Numbered from the stretch's first letter, positions 21,633 to 31,015 are shown. The stretch is DNA of 33,146 bases from Dehalococcoidia bacterium (GCA_021295965.1 JAGWBI010000019.1:1-33146); one strand, 5' to 3'. Notes: generated by a model from the sequence alone, not told the origin. Numbers and translations are program-made.

Positions 21633-22838
21633 ATGATCGACCTGGAACAGATTCACGACAGCATCGCCAGCACGCCCTCCAAGATTGTCATGCTGGTGGC
21701 CGATGGACTGGGCGGGCTGCCCCATCCCGACACGCGCAAGTCGGAACTGGAAACTGCCCACATTCCCAACCTGAATGCCCTGGCCCAACGCAGCGCTTGC
21801 GGCTTGACCACGCCGGTTGAGGTTGGGATCGCTCCCGGCAGCGGGCCGGGCCACCTGGCGTTGTTCGGCTACAACCCGCTGAGATACATAATCGGGCGGG
21901 GCGCGTTGGAAGCTCTGGGCATCGGCATCGACTTGCTGCCCGGCGATGTGGCGGCCCGGGGCAATTTCTGCACCGTGGATGACGAAGGACTGCTCACCGA
22001 CCGCCGAGCGGGACGCATCGCCACCGAGTTGAGCGCCCCATTATGCGAGCGGCTGGACCGCATCGAGATACCCGGCGTCCAGGTGGACGTGTTCCCGGTC
22101 CAGGATTACCGTTTCGTGCTGCGACTTCGCGGCGAGGGCCTCTCCGAAGCGGTCGAGGAGACCGACCCGCAGCGCGAGGGCGTGGCGCCCCGTCCCGCGG
22201 GCCCATTGGCCCCCGAAGCAGCGCGGACCGCCGAAATTGTGCAGCAATTTGTCGCCGAGGCCGGACGCCTTCTCTCCGAAGAACAGCCGGCCAACATGGT
22301 TTTGCTGCGCGGCTGGGCGCAACTGCCCAACCTGCCGGACTTTGGACGGGTCTATCACCTCAACCCGGCTGCCATCGCCGCCTACCCCATGTATCGGGGG
22401 CTGGCCTCGGTCGCCAATATGCAGATCATCCCCACCGGCATGACCTTCGGGGCCGAGGTGGATACCCTCCAAGCCAACTGGGACAAACATGATTTCTTCT
22501 TCATCCATTACAAGCCGGCCGACGCCGCCGGCGAGGACGGCGATTTCGACGGCAAGGTAAAGCGGCTGGAGGAGTTGGACGTTCACATCCCGCGTATATT
22601 GGAACTTCAGCCCGACGTGCTGATGGTGGCCGGCGACCACGCCACACCCGCCATCATGGCGTCACACAGCTGGCACCCGGTCCCCTTCTTGCTCCATTCC
22701 AAGCTGACCTTGGGCGAAGGAGTGGACGGCTTCAACGAGCGAGCGTGCGCCCATGGATCCCTGGGCCGCATCCCGGCGGAAACCATCATGCTGCTGGCCC
22801 TGTCCCACTCCGGCAAACTGGCCAAATATGGCCCTTAG
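21633..22838 (+). CDS. apgM: 2,3-bisphosphoglycerate-independent phosphoglycerate mutase, archaeal type
   Basis: A 401-residue alkaline-phosphatase-superfamily enzyme interconverting 3- and 2-phosphoglycerate. It is the ApgM form of about 400 residues, not the 510-residue GpmI. Marks are IVMLVADGLGGLPHP (first metal Asp), the SGPGHLALFGYNP region around the phosphorylated Ser, RGNFCTVD, MTFGAEVDTLQANW, FFFIHYKPADAAGEDGDF (metal ligands), and VAGDHATPAIMASHSWHPVP. GGAG precedes the ATG by 5 bases. It lies between pgk and tpiA in one run. Confidence 0.93.
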   Translation: MIDLEQIHDSIASTPSKIVMLVADGLGGLPHPDTRKSELETAHIPNLNALAQRSACGLTTPVEVGIAPGSGPGHLALFGYNPLRYIIGRGALEALGIGIDLLPGDVAARGNFCTVDDEGLLTDRRAGRIATELSAPLCERLDRIEIPGVQVDVFPVQDYRFVLRLRGEGLSEAVEETDPQREGVAPRPAGPLAPEAARTAEIVQQFVAEAGRLLSEEQPANMVLLRGWAQLPNLPDFGRVYHLNPAAIAAYPMYRGLASVANMQIIPTGMTFGAEVDTLQANWDKHDFFFIHYKPADAAGEDGDFDGKVKRLEELDVHIPRILELQPDVLMVAGDHATPAIMASHSWHPVPFLLHSKLTLGEGVDGFNERACAHGSLGRIPAETIMLLALSHSGKLAKYGP

Positions 22839-22866
22839 TCCCAACACCCACCACTGGGAGTAATCG

Positions 22867-23640
<774 letters not shown>

Positions 23641-23660
23641 GTCCATCCCCAGGCCGGTGT

Positions 23661-24590
23661 ATGTCGGCCCCCGTCACCCTGATCGCTGTCATAGGCCCCA
23701 CCGCGGTGGGCAAGACCGCCTTGGCTATTCGACTCGCCCAACGTTTTGGCGGCGAAATCGTCAACGCCGACAGCCGGCAGGTTTATATCGGCATGGACAT
23801 CGGAACCGCCAAGCCAACGGCTGACGAACTCCGCTCCGCCCTCCACCATCTCATCGACATCCGCAAACCCGATACCCCGCTCAGCCTGGGCGAATACCTG
23901 CCGCTGGCCCGCGATTGCGTCGCGGACATAGCTGGCCGGGGCAAACTCCCGATTTTGTGTGGTGGCACCGGCCAGTACGTGTGGGCGATGCTGGAAGGTT
24001 GGGATGTACCCTCGATACCGCCCGACGCTGATTTTCGGGCTGGGCTCGAGCAACGTGCCGCCGCTGACGGAACACGGGCGCTCTGGAACGAGTTGAATGC
24101 CGTCGATTCACAGCGCGCTGTTGCCATCGGGCCGCACAACACCCGCCGCATCATCCGCGCTCTGGAGATTCTTCACTCCACCGGAGAACAGGTAAGCGCC
24201 GCCCGGCGGAGCGCGGAGCCTCCCTTCCGTGCTTTCATCATCGGCCTGACCGCCGAACGGGCGAGCCTTTACCGGCGGATCGATGAAAGATTCGACATGA
24301 TGATGTCGCAAGGCCTGTTGGATGAAGCCCGCCGATTGGCGGGTGCGGGTTACGAGCTGGGCCGTGGACCGCTGTCCGGCGTCGGCTACACCCAGTTGGG
24401 GCAATACCTGGCCGGCGAAATCTCTCTGGATGAAGCGGTTGCCCGGTCCAAGAGCCGGACGCACCACCTGGTGCGCCGCCAATATACGTGGTTCAAGCCA
24501 TCCGACCCGCGCATTGCGTGGCTGGACGCCACCCGAGAATTGCCGATCGCGGAGGCCGCCCGTCGCCTGGTGCGCTTCCTGGCGGCCTGA
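23661..24590 (+). CDS. miaA: tRNA dimethylallyltransferase
   Basis: A 309-residue enzyme that adds a dimethylallyl group to N6 of A37 in tRNAs reading UNN codons. It shows the P-loop GPTAVGKTALA, NADSRQVYIGMDIGTAKPT, HHLIDIRKPD, PILCGGTGQYVWAMLEG, NTRRIIRALEI, and the C-terminal GVGYTQLGQYLAGE...RRQYTWF. The start is ATG at 23661, 20 bases after tpiA; the ribosome site is weak. It is the last gene of the run that begins with the Sua5-like gene. Confidence 0.95.
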   Translation: MSAPVTLIAVIGPTAVGKTALAIRLAQRFGGEIVNADSRQVYIGMDIGTAKPTADELRSALHHLIDIRKPDTPLSLGEYLPLARDCVADIAGRGKLPILCGGTGQYVWAMLEGWDVPSIPPDADFRAGLEQRAAADGTRALWNELNAVDSQRAVAIGPHNTRRIIRALEILHSTGEQVSAARRSAEPPFRAFIIGLTAERASLYRRIDERFDMMMSQGLLDEARRLAGAGYELGRGPLSGVGYTQLGQYLAGEISLDEAVARSKSRTHHLVRRQYTWFKPSDPRIAWLDATRELPIAEAARRLVRFLAA

Positions 24591-24598
24591 AACTGGTG

Positions 24599-24607
24599 TG
24601 GTACAAT
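24599..24607 (+). promoter_or_regulatory. Extended -10 promoter candidate for dapF
   Basis: TGGTACAAT (24599-24607) is the same extended -10 found ahead of the Sua5-like gene. No clear -35 is seen. A start near 24614 leaves about 38 bases before dapF, including its AGGAG. Confidence 0.45.
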
Positions 24608-24651
24608 TCCGAGCCACAGGGCGCCAACTCATTCGGCGCAGGAGTCCCGCG

Positions 24652-25509
24652 ATGGAATTCACCAAAATGCACGGCGCTGGCAACGATTACGTGTATATCG
24701 ACGCTCGAACCATGCCGGAGCGCGACTGGGGCAACCTGTCCCGCGCCATCAGCGACCGTCATTTTGGCGTGGGCGGAGACGGCCTGATCCTGGTGATGAA
24801 CTCGGACGTCGCAGATCTCCAGATGCGGATGTTCAACTCCGACGGTTCCGAGGGAGAGATGTGCGGCAACGGCATACGCTGTTTCGCCAAATACGCCATT
24901 GAGCGTGGCATCGTGTCCCCCGCGGCCCAGCAGGTTACCGTGGACACCTTGGCCGGCGTGCGAACGGTGGTGCCCCACTACGAGGGCGCCTCAGTCGATG
25001 CCGCGCGGGTGAGCATGGGAGCTCCGCGCCTGGCGCCGGCGGAGATTCCTGTTGATTTGGACCCAGCTATTAGCAACCGTCAAGGGCCCATTCTCAACTA
25101 TGCCGTCCATCCGGGCGACTTCCGTCTTTCCCTCACCTTCGTGTCCATGGGGAACCCCCACGCCGTGACGTTTATCGACCAACCGGTCGAGGAGTTTCCC
25201 CTGCACAACATCGGGCCCCTGGTGGAGCGTCATCCCATTTTCCCTCGCCGGGTCAACTTTGAAATCGTGAACCTGCGCGACGACGGCCAACTGGACGCCC
25301 GCGTTTGGGAGCGGGGTTCCGGCGAGACCATGGCTTGCGGGACCGGCGCCTGTGCCATCGGCGTGGCCTCGCGCCTTTTGGGGCACACTGGAGACCGGGT
25401 GGCGGTTAACCTGCCCGGCGGCACACTAAACATCGAATGGGACGGAGACGGCGAAGTTTATCTCCAAGGCCCGGCAGCCGAAGTTTTCAGCGGAGTGTGG
25501 ACAGAATGA
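24652..25509 (+). CDS. dapF: Diaminopimelate epimerase
   Basis: A 285-residue PLP-independent racemase converting LL-diaminopimelate to the meso form, the lysine (and, where present, peptidoglycan) precursor. The two catalytic cysteines are present: Cys71 in EMCGNGIRCF and Cys229 in TMACGTGACA. KMHGAGNDYVYID opens the protein, and FNSDGSEGEM, MGNPHAV and VWERGSGET follow. The start is ATG at 24652 with AGGAG 7 bases upstream. The next gene begins inside its stop codon (ATGA overlap). dapL is two genes downstream. Confidence 0.97.
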   Translation: MEFTKMHGAGNDYVYIDARTMPERDWGNLSRAISDRHFGVGGDGLILVMNSDVADLQMRMFNSDGSEGEMCGNGIRCFAKYAIERGIVSPAAQQVTVDTLAGVRTVVPHYEGASVDAARVSMGAPRLAPAEIPVDLDPAISNRQGPILNYAVHPGDFRLSLTFVSMGNPHAVTFIDQPVEEFPLHNIGPLVERHPIFPRRVNFEIVNLRDDGQLDARVWERGSGETMACGTGACAIGVASRLLGHTGDRVAVNLPGGTLNIEWDGDGEVYLQGPAAEVFSGVWTE

Positions 25510-26189
25510 GCAATTACGTAACCGGCCCGACCACTTTTGAGCAGATCCGCTGGTCAGCGGCGACATTCCGCCGCGAAACCAACGACGACGCAGATTACAT
25601 CCCCCTTTACACGCCCGAATTTCGCCGGACTCTGCTCGAAACGCAGGATGCCGACAGCGTGAAGCAGTTGCTGCGGTTCGTCAACAAATGGGGTTTCCGC
25701 GTATCCTATGACAAAGGCCCCGGCATCGCTTCGGCCATCACTCAGGCTGCGCCTCACCTCAATCCTTTGTCTGGGTCCGCGCTGGAATTCGACGACCTGC
25801 GCTGCGCCACCCTGGACGTCATCGAGCGAGCCTACGACAGCATCTCGGCAGCCGATGGCGTCGGCCCGTCAACGACCTCGTTGATCCTGGCCCTGTTGAA
25901 CCCGGCCCTGTTCGTGATGTGGAACAGGCAGATCCGCAACGCTTACTTCCCCAACGACAAGCCCAACGGCGCCACCTACGCCCAGTTCCTCACCATAATG
26001 CGCATGGCGGCGCTATCGATAACCGCGGATGCCCGCAGTCAGCACGGCATCGACGACCCGGCCGGGCGCCTGTCCGCTGATCTGGGTATCGAGCCGCCGT
26101 TCAGCCTCGCCAAATTCATTGACGAATACAACTGGCTGACGCTGGAACGGGCGATGGCTCAACAGGAAGGAAATGCGGTGGCGGTCTAG
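25506..26189 (+). CDS. Uncharacterised protein with helix-hairpin-helix-like segment (paralogue of 13368-13973)
   Basis: A 227-residue soluble protein without a family name I can give. Residues about 98-150 read VIERAYDSISAADGVGPSTTSLILALLNPALFVMW in overlapping parts. The GVGPSTTSLILAL segment looks like the helix-hairpin-helix of DNA-glycosylase-type proteins, with NPALFVMWN following as in restriction-associated relatives. The C-terminal part ends FSLAKFIDEYNWL, matching DEFCYLN of the gene at 13368-13973. The ATG overlaps the dapF stop by ATGA, so translation is coupled to dapF although no link to lysine synthesis is evident. DNA binding is an inference. Confidence 0.6.
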   Translation: MSNYVTGPTTFEQIRWSAATFRRETNDDADYIPLYTPEFRRTLLETQDADSVKQLLRFVNKWGFRVSYDKGPGIASAITQAAPHLNPLSGSALEFDDLRCATLDVIERAYDSISAADGVGPSTTSLILALLNPALFVMWNRQIRNAYFPNDKPNGATYAQFLTIMRMAALSITADARSQHGIDDPAGRLSADLGIEPPFSLAKFIDEYNWLTLERAMAQQEGNAVAV

Positions 26190-26229
26190 CGCCCGCTTTC
26201 CGTTTGTCAAGGTCTCGACTCCGCTTTGC

Positions 26230-26249
26230 GCGGCGCATTAATGCGCCGC
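26230..26249. repeat. Perfect 20-bp palindrome upstream of dapL
   Basis: GCGGCGCATT is followed directly by its reverse complement AATGCGCCGC. It lies in the 87-base gap ahead of dapL, 27 bases before its start. It could be a regulator site or a member of a dispersed palindrome family. There is no T-run for a terminator. Confidence 0.6.
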
Positions 26250-26276
26250 TGACATCCTTTGGGCCAAGGAGCAAAA

Positions 26277-27455
26277 ATGCCCGCATTCTCTAATCGCCTC
26301 GGCAAACTTGCCCCCTATCCTTTCGTCGAAATCTCCCGCATCATCGCCGAAAAGCGCGCTGCCGGCGCCGACGTGGTCACTTTCGGCATCGGCGACCCGG
26401 ACATTCCCACGCCGCCGCCCATCATTGACCGCCTGCTCATGGCTTCCCAGGACCCGCCTAATCACCGTTATCCGGAGACCGATGGCCTGCCGGAGATGCG
26501 CCGTGCCATCGCCCAGTGGTACAAGCAACGCTTTGACGTCGACCTCGACCCCGATACGGAAGTCCTCCCCCTCATCGGCGCGAAAGAAGGCATCGGCCAC
26601 GCCGCTTTCTGCTTCCTGGACCCCGGCGACATTGCGCTGGTCCCTGATCCGGCGTACCCGGTTTATGCAGTGGGCACCATGTTTGCCGGCGCCGAGAGCT
26701 ACGTCATGCCCCTCTACCAGCGCAACGGCTGGCTTCCGGAGTACGACGCCATACCGGACGACGTGGCCCGCGCCGCCAAGGTAATGTGGCTCAACTACCC
26801 CAACAATCCCACTAGCGCCGTAGCGTCCCAGGAAGACCTGGAGTCGGCTCTGCGTTACTGCCGCGAACACGACATCGCCATGTTGCACGACGCTGCCTAC
26901 TCTGAAGTCGGCTACGACGGCTACCGGGCCGGCAGCATGATGCAGTTGGACGGGGCCAAAGAGGTCGGCCTGGAGTTCCACTCCCTGTCCAAGACATACA
27001 ATATGACCGGTTGGCGGATGGGCATGGCCGTGGGCAACGCGGATATGATCAAGGCTCTGTTCCAAATCAAGGCCAACCTGGACTCTGGCATCCCCCAAGC
27101 GATCCAGGAGATGTCCATGGAGGCCCTGACCGGCCCGCAGGATTGCATTGACGACAACGTCGCTATCTACCAGTGGCGTCGCGACCGGGTACTTCAGGCG
27201 TTGACCCACATGGGCCTGAATGTGGAAACGCCCCGCGCCAGCCTGTACATCTGGGCGCCCGTGCCTGAGGGTTACACCTCCGCCGATTTCGCCGCCCGCT
27301 TGCTGGAAGAAATCGACATCGTGGTTACCCCCGGCTCGTCATACGGCCAGTACGGCGAAGGCTACATCCGCCTGTCCCTCACCACCCCCGACGAGCGAGT
27401 GGAAACGGGTTGCCAGCGCCTGGAAAACTGGACCATCCCCGCGCCGCGAGGTTAG
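26277..27455 (+). CDS. dapL: LL-diaminopimelate aminotransferase (class I/II aminotransferase)
   Basis: A 392-residue fold-type I PLP enzyme. It shows SNRLGKLAPYPFVEISR, VTFGIGDPDIPTP, HRYPETDGLPEMRRAIAQWY, the YPNNPTSA motif, and the Schiff-base Lys239 in HSLSKTYNMTGWRMG. These fit DapL, which turns tetrahydrodipicolinate directly into LL-diaminopimelate and bypasses succinylated intermediates. The substrate call is strengthened by dapF two genes upstream, though a related aminotransferase cannot be fully excluded. AAGGAG precedes the ATG by 5 bases. A 20-bp palindrome lies upstream. Confidence 0.85.
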   Translation: MPAFSNRLGKLAPYPFVEISRIIAEKRAAGADVVTFGIGDPDIPTPPPIIDRLLMASQDPPNHRYPETDGLPEMRRAIAQWYKQRFDVDLDPDTEVLPLIGAKEGIGHAAFCFLDPGDIALVPDPAYPVYAVGTMFAGAESYVMPLYQRNGWLPEYDAIPDDVARAAKVMWLNYPNNPTSAVASQEDLESALRYCREHDIAMLHDAAYSEVGYDGYRAGSMMQLDGAKEVGLEFHSLSKTYNMTGWRMGMAVGNADMIKALFQIKANLDSGIPQAIQEMSMEALTGPQDCIDDNVAIYQWRRDRVLQALTHMGLNVETPRASLYIWAPVPEGYTSADFAARLLEEIDIVVTPGSSYGQYGEGYIRLSLTTPDERVETGCQRLENWTIPAPRG

Positions 27456-27456
27456 C

Positions 27457-28032
27457 ATGACCACCGCGAAAACGCCGTCGCGCCTGATGACTGCCGATGA
27501 TCTTCTGGCTATGGAGCGCGTCCCCGGCAAACGTTATGAACTCGTCCGAGGCGTTCTCACGGAGAAGGCAGTGCCAACTGGCGACCCTCACGCAGCAACT
27601 GTACTACGAGCCGGCAGCGTAGTACTTCAATACACCGACGCAACCGATTACGGCGAAGCCCGCGCCGGTGAACCGGGCTATCGGCTGGAAAGCAACCCCG
27701 ATACCGTGCGCGCTCCGGATTTGGCCTGGTTCGCCCCCGGACGCATCCCGCTTGGAACCATCGGCTTTCCACAACTTACACCTGATTTATGCATTGAGGT
27801 GGCGTCGCCCAGCAACTCACGCCGTGACCGCCTGTTGTCGGAAAAGGCGCAGATGTGGCTGGACTTCGGAGCACGGGAGGTCTGGGTTCTCAATCCGGAG
27901 GACAGCACCGTGACGCGCTATCGGCCCGGTCGGACTCCGGTTATCTTGGGCGAGGACGATGTTCTGGACGGCGAAGAACTTTTGCCGGGTTTCAGTGTGT
28001 CCGTCTGGCAACTGTTTCGCCGGCGACGTTAG
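27457..28032 (+). CDS. Uma2 family endonuclease-fold protein (DUF820)
   Basis: A 191-residue protein of the Uma2/DUF820 group, a PD-(D/E)XK fold common in Cyanobacteria and Chloroflexota. It shows LMTADDLLAMERVPGKRYELVRGVL, RAPDLAWFAPGR with the active-site Asp, PDLCIEVASPSNSR with the catalytic Glu, and EKAQMWLDFGAREVWVLNPE. The C-terminus has the typical DGEELLPGFSVSVWQLF. Its biological role is unknown across the family; nuclease activity is assumed from fold. It begins one base after the dapL stop and precedes hflX by 8 bases, so it is part of that operon. Confidence 0.85.
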   Translation: MTTAKTPSRLMTADDLLAMERVPGKRYELVRGVLTEKAVPTGDPHAATVLRAGSVVLQYTDATDYGEARAGEPGYRLESNPDTVRAPDLAWFAPGRIPLGTIGFPQLTPDLCIEVASPSNSRRDRLLSEKAQMWLDFGAREVWVLNPEDSTVTRYRPGRTPVILGEDDVLDGEELLPGFSVSVWQLFRRRR

Positions 28033-28040
28033 CGAGCAAT

Positions 28041-29234
28041 ATGCCCAGATCTCGCCAACCCAAACCCACCGGCCCGCAGACCGAGCGGGCCGTCCTGGTG
28101 GCCGTGGAGGAGAAAAAGCGCGGCGAACAATTTTGGGGCCTGCAGGATAGCCTGGTGGAGCTGGACTACCTCACCCGCTCTGCCGGCGCCGAAGTGATCG
28201 CGACAGTTTCGCAGCGCGCGGACCGCATTACCCCTACCTACCTGGGCAAGGGAAAACTCCAGGAGTTACAGGACGTCCTGGCCGAAGAACGGCCCGACGT
28301 GGTGATATGCGACGACGAGTTGACGCCTACTCAACAGCGGAATCTCGAGGCTGCTCTGCAAATCAAGGTCATCGACCGCACCGCGCTCATTCTTGACGTG
28401 TTCGGCCGCCACGCACGAACCCGCGAGGGCCAGATGCAAGTCGAACTCGCCCAACACCAGTACCTGCTGCCGCGTCTCATCGGACAGTGGTCTCACCTGG
28501 AGCGCCTTGGCGGAGGCATCGGCACCCGCGGCCCCGGTGAGACCCAGCTGGAAACCGACCGGCGCATCATCCGGCGGCGCATTCAGAAAATCGAGTCCGA
28601 GCTGGAAAACGTCCGCAAGAGGCGCAGCCAGTACCTCGAACGCCGCCGCCGGTCCGCCACTCCCATGGCCACGCTGGTCGGCTACACCAACGCCGGCAAA
28701 AGCACGCTGTTCAACGCTCTGTGCGACGCCGGCGTTCCCGCCGAAGACCAATTGTTCAACACCCTCGACCCGGTAACCCGCCGCCTTCACTTGCCCGACG
28801 GAGGTGAGCTGCTGCTCAGCGACACAGTGGGCTTTATCCAGAAACTATCTCCTACCGTGGTTGCCGCTTTTCGCGCCACGCTGGCCGAGCTGAGCGAAGC
28901 CGACCTGCTGCTCCACGTTATCGACATAACCCACCCCAAAGCGCCGGAGCAGGCCGAAGTCGTTGAGCAAACCTTGGCCGACCTCGATCTGGGCGGTAAA
29001 CCCCGTTTGCTGGTCATCAACAAGATGGATCTGCTCACCGACGATCCGGCAGACGTTGAGACGTTTGACCAAATCGATCTGTCCGTCATTGCCGCTGCCG
29101 AATCCCCTGCCGTGAGCGGCCGAGTGTTCGTGTCCGCCGCCAAAGGCTGGAACCTCCCAGCGCTCCTGAAAGCCATCAGACGACAAGTAGGAGAAACCGT
29201 ACCTCAATGGCAGACCGCCGTAGGATCCGCCTGA
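28041..29234 (+). CDS. hflX: GTPase HflX
   Basis: A 397-residue ribosome-associated GTPase, known to split stalled or stressed 70S ribosomes. The N-terminal nucleotide-binding domain has LDYLTRSAGAEV, YLGKGKLQEL and DDELTPTQQRNLE. The middle has LGGGIGTRGPGETQLETDRR and the coiled linker. The G domain has GYTNAGKST (G1), SDTVGFIQKL (G3) and NKMD (G4). The C-terminus ends soon after the G domain, as in normal HflX. ATG at 28041 lies 8 bases after the Uma2-like gene. The metallophosphoesterase gene starts within its last codons. Confidence 0.95.
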   Translation: MPRSRQPKPTGPQTERAVLVAVEEKKRGEQFWGLQDSLVELDYLTRSAGAEVIATVSQRADRITPTYLGKGKLQELQDVLAEERPDVVICDDELTPTQQRNLEAALQIKVIDRTALILDVFGRHARTREGQMQVELAQHQYLLPRLIGQWSHLERLGGGIGTRGPGETQLETDRRIIRRRIQKIESELENVRKRRSQYLERRRRSATPMATLVGYTNAGKSTLFNALCDAGVPAEDQLFNTLDPVTRRLHLPDGGELLLSDTVGFIQKLSPTVVAAFRATLAELSEADLLLHVIDITHPKAPEQAEVVEQTLADLDLGGKPRLLVINKMDLLTDDPADVETFDQIDLSVIAAAESPAVSGRVFVSAAKGWNLPALLKAIRRQVGETVPQWQTAVGSA

Positions 29235-29950
29235 TCCACACATCCGACACGCATCTGGGAGACGACTGGGACCCTGACTCAGCGCAACGCGCTCTTTCAG
29301 CCGTAGTTGACGGAGTTCATTTATTCCGCGCTGACGCACTGCTGATCGCCGGTGACGTCTTCGACAACGCCCGTATCTCCGATGCGGTCCTGGAGTTTTT
29401 CGTCAACGAGATGGCTCGAGCCGAGGTACCGGCTGTCATCCTCCCCGGGAACCACGACCTCTACGACGCCGCCAGTCTGTACCGGCGAGGACCCTTCGAG
29501 GCTGCGCCGGAAAACCTGCACATCATCACCGGCACTCGCGGCGAAACCCTGTCCTTCCCGCACCTGACACTGGACATCTGGGGCCGCGCCATGGACAGCC
29601 ACACGCCGGCTTTCCGCCCACTGGCCGGCATTCCCACCCACCGTACGCCTGCGGCGGACCATTGGCGCGTCGCCATCGCCCACGGCCACTTTCACTTTCC
29701 CGACGACACGGAGGAGCGCTCGTCCCCGATCCGCCCCCACGAGATCGCCGAGGCGGCCTGCGACTACATCGCCCTGGGACACTGGGAACGGTTCGAGGAC
29801 GTCTCACAGGATGGCGTAACGGCGTTCTACTCGGGTTCGCCCATGGGAGCGTCGAGTGCAAGGGGGCAGGTGGCGGTGAACGTGGTGGAATTGAACCCGG
29901 TTAGTACAAGCCCGGTGAACGTCGCACAGGCTGAACTGGCTTTGCTATGA
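29207..29950 (+). CDS. Metallophosphoesterase, SbcD/Mre11-like DNA repair exonuclease domain
   Basis: A 247-residue calcineurin-like phosphoesterase with all motifs in order: LIHTSDTHLGDDW (DxH), LLIAGDVFDN (GDxxD), LPGNHDLYD (GNHD), IAHGHFH and ALGHWER (GHxH-like). The order and LIHTSDTHLG form resemble SbcD/Mre11-type nucleases, but the protein is shorter and lacks the capping domain. No SbcC-like ATPase gene is adjacent. It could act on DNA ends or on small phosphoesters. The ATG lies 28 bases inside the hflX 3' end, with AGGAG further upstream than usual. Confidence 0.82.
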   Translation: MADRRRIRLIHTSDTHLGDDWDPDSAQRALSAVVDGVHLFRADALLIAGDVFDNARISDAVLEFFVNEMARAEVPAVILPGNHDLYDAASLYRRGPFEAAPENLHIITGTRGETLSFPHLTLDIWGRAMDSHTPAFRPLAGIPTHRTPAADHWRVAIAHGHFHFPDDTEERSSPIRPHEIAEAACDYIALGHWERFEDVSQDGVTAFYSGSPMGASSARGQVAVNVVELNPVSTSPVNVAQAELALL

Positions 29951-29951
29951 T
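29943..29951 (+). promoter_or_regulatory. Extended -10 promoter candidate for the 29985-31015 gene pair
   Basis: TGCTATGAT (29943-29951) fits the TGnTATnAT extended -10. It overlaps the end of the metallophosphoesterase gene. Transcription would start near 29958, with AAAGGAG at 29971-29977 and the ATG at 29985. Confidence 0.45.
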
Positions 29952-29984
29952 GGTTCCGATGGAATCAATCAAAGGAGTCGCCCC

Positions 29985-30380
29985 ATGACCACTATTGAGT
30001 CCCCCGGGCTGAAAGCCAGCCACCAAATAGCTAACCTGCGTGATCTGCGAGACGGTTGGCGTAACGGGGAGGGCGTTGCTTTTGATGCCGATTATCTGGC
30101 CTGGCTATCAGATGCTTTCAGCCGGATGTATCCGGCCCACGCCCCGGTGCCGACCATCTGCCCCACGACCTATGGCACCATTTCCGTAGAATGGTCGCTG
30201 ACCGGTACCGAGGTCAGTCTGGAAATCGACCCGGAAACCCGGTATGGAGATTTGTTATGGGCCAGTACCGGCGCCCCAAAGTCCGGTGAAACCGTCATCG
30301 ACATGAGCCAACCAGAAGGCTGGACAAGCCTGGCAGACCGTCTTGATCGGGAGCAACAATGCTCGATATTGACGAATTGA
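29985..30380 (+). CDS. Uncharacterised 131-aa protein, partner of the downstream nuclease-fold gene
   Basis: A 131-residue soluble protein. It begins with IANLRDLRDGWRNGEGVAF, continues YLAWLSDAFSRMYP, then CPTTYGTISVEWSLTGTEVSLEIDPETRYGDLLW and the closing MSQPEGWTSLADRL. The LRDGWxxGEG and EWxxxxxEVSLEID phrases look conserved-protein-like to me, but I cannot give a function. AAAGGAG precedes the ATG by 7 bases, an ideal ribosome site. Its last 22 bases overlap the next gene, a PD-(D/E)XK protein. The organisation (small gene first, overlapping nuclease second) is similar to antitoxin-toxin or immunity-nuclease pairs, which remains inference. Confidence 0.65.
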   Translation: MTTIESPGLKASHQIANLRDLRDGWRNGEGVAFDADYLAWLSDAFSRMYPAHAPVPTICPTTYGTISVEWSLTGTEVSLEIDPETRYGDLLWASTGAPKSGETVIDMSQPEGWTSLADRLDREQQCSILTN

Positions 30381-31015
30381 TGTCCGACCTGTCCCTTCGA
30401 CGCCCCATTTTCCATTCCGAGGCCGATTTTCAGCACGCGCTGGCATGGCGCATTCACGAAACTCGCCCGGACTGCGACGTGCGACTGGAGTTCAACCCGT
30501 CCCCGGACGCCGACAGTCGTATGGCGGTGGACATTTGGGTCAGGCTGCCTGAAGGGACGGTTGCGATTGAACTGAAATACTGCACCCGCGAGCTACAGCA
30601 GGAATGGCGAAATGAGCGCTTTGTCCTTCGCCAACACGGTGGGCAGCCGCCACGTCGGTACGACTTCGTTAAGGATGTTCAGCGGCTGGAATGGACCCTA
30701 CAAATCCCCTCCCCTGCCGATTATGGGTTTGCTGTTTTGCTAGCCAACGAATCAATGTACTGGACGCCACCAACACGGACCAACATCACTGACATTGCTT
30801 TTCGCATCCACGACGGCCATCGCATCGGTAGCGGTGAATTGCGGTGGGGGATAAGTACCGGCGCCAAAACGAAGCAGAATCGTGAAGAGCCGATATATCT
30901 GAACGGCACCTACGCATTATACTGGCGCGACTATTCCACCTTTGGCAATAACCCTGGTGAACAGTTCCGCTATGTTGCCGTCGCCGTACCTCCCGCAAAG
31001 GAACGAACGCCATGA
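30359..31015 (+). CDS. PD-(D/E)XK nuclease-fold protein of unknown role
   Basis: A 218-residue protein. The nuclease core is visible: Glu21 in FHSEADFQHALAW, Asp58 in RMAVDIWVRLP, and Glu71-Leu-Lys73 in VAIELKYCTRE. The spacing (helix with Glu, strand with Asp, about 13 residues to ExK) fits the PD-(D/E)XK superfamily. The second half has PPRRYDFVKDVQRLEWTL, YGFAVLLANESMYW, LNGTYALYWRDYS and FRYVAVAVP, typical of restriction-like or defence-associated relatives. GGGAG precedes the ATG. It overlaps the small upstream gene by 22 bases and the acetamidase gene by ATGA. The function is not established. Confidence 0.75.
   Translation: MLDIDELMSDLSLRRPIFHSEADFQHALAWRIHETRPDCDVRLEFNPSPDADSRMAVDIWVRLPEGTVAIELKYCTRELQQEWRNERFVLRQHGGQPPRRYDFVKDVQRLEWTLQIPSPADYGFAVLLANESMYWTPPTRTNITDIAFRIHDGHRIGSGELRWGISTGAKTKQNREEPIYLNGTYALYWRDYSTFGNNPGEQFRYVAVAVPPAKERTP

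Noticed and set aside
29207-29950. Calling the metallophosphoesterase sbcD
   Set aside because: It is shorter than SbcD, lacks the capping domain and has no adjacent sbcC, so only the domain family is supported.
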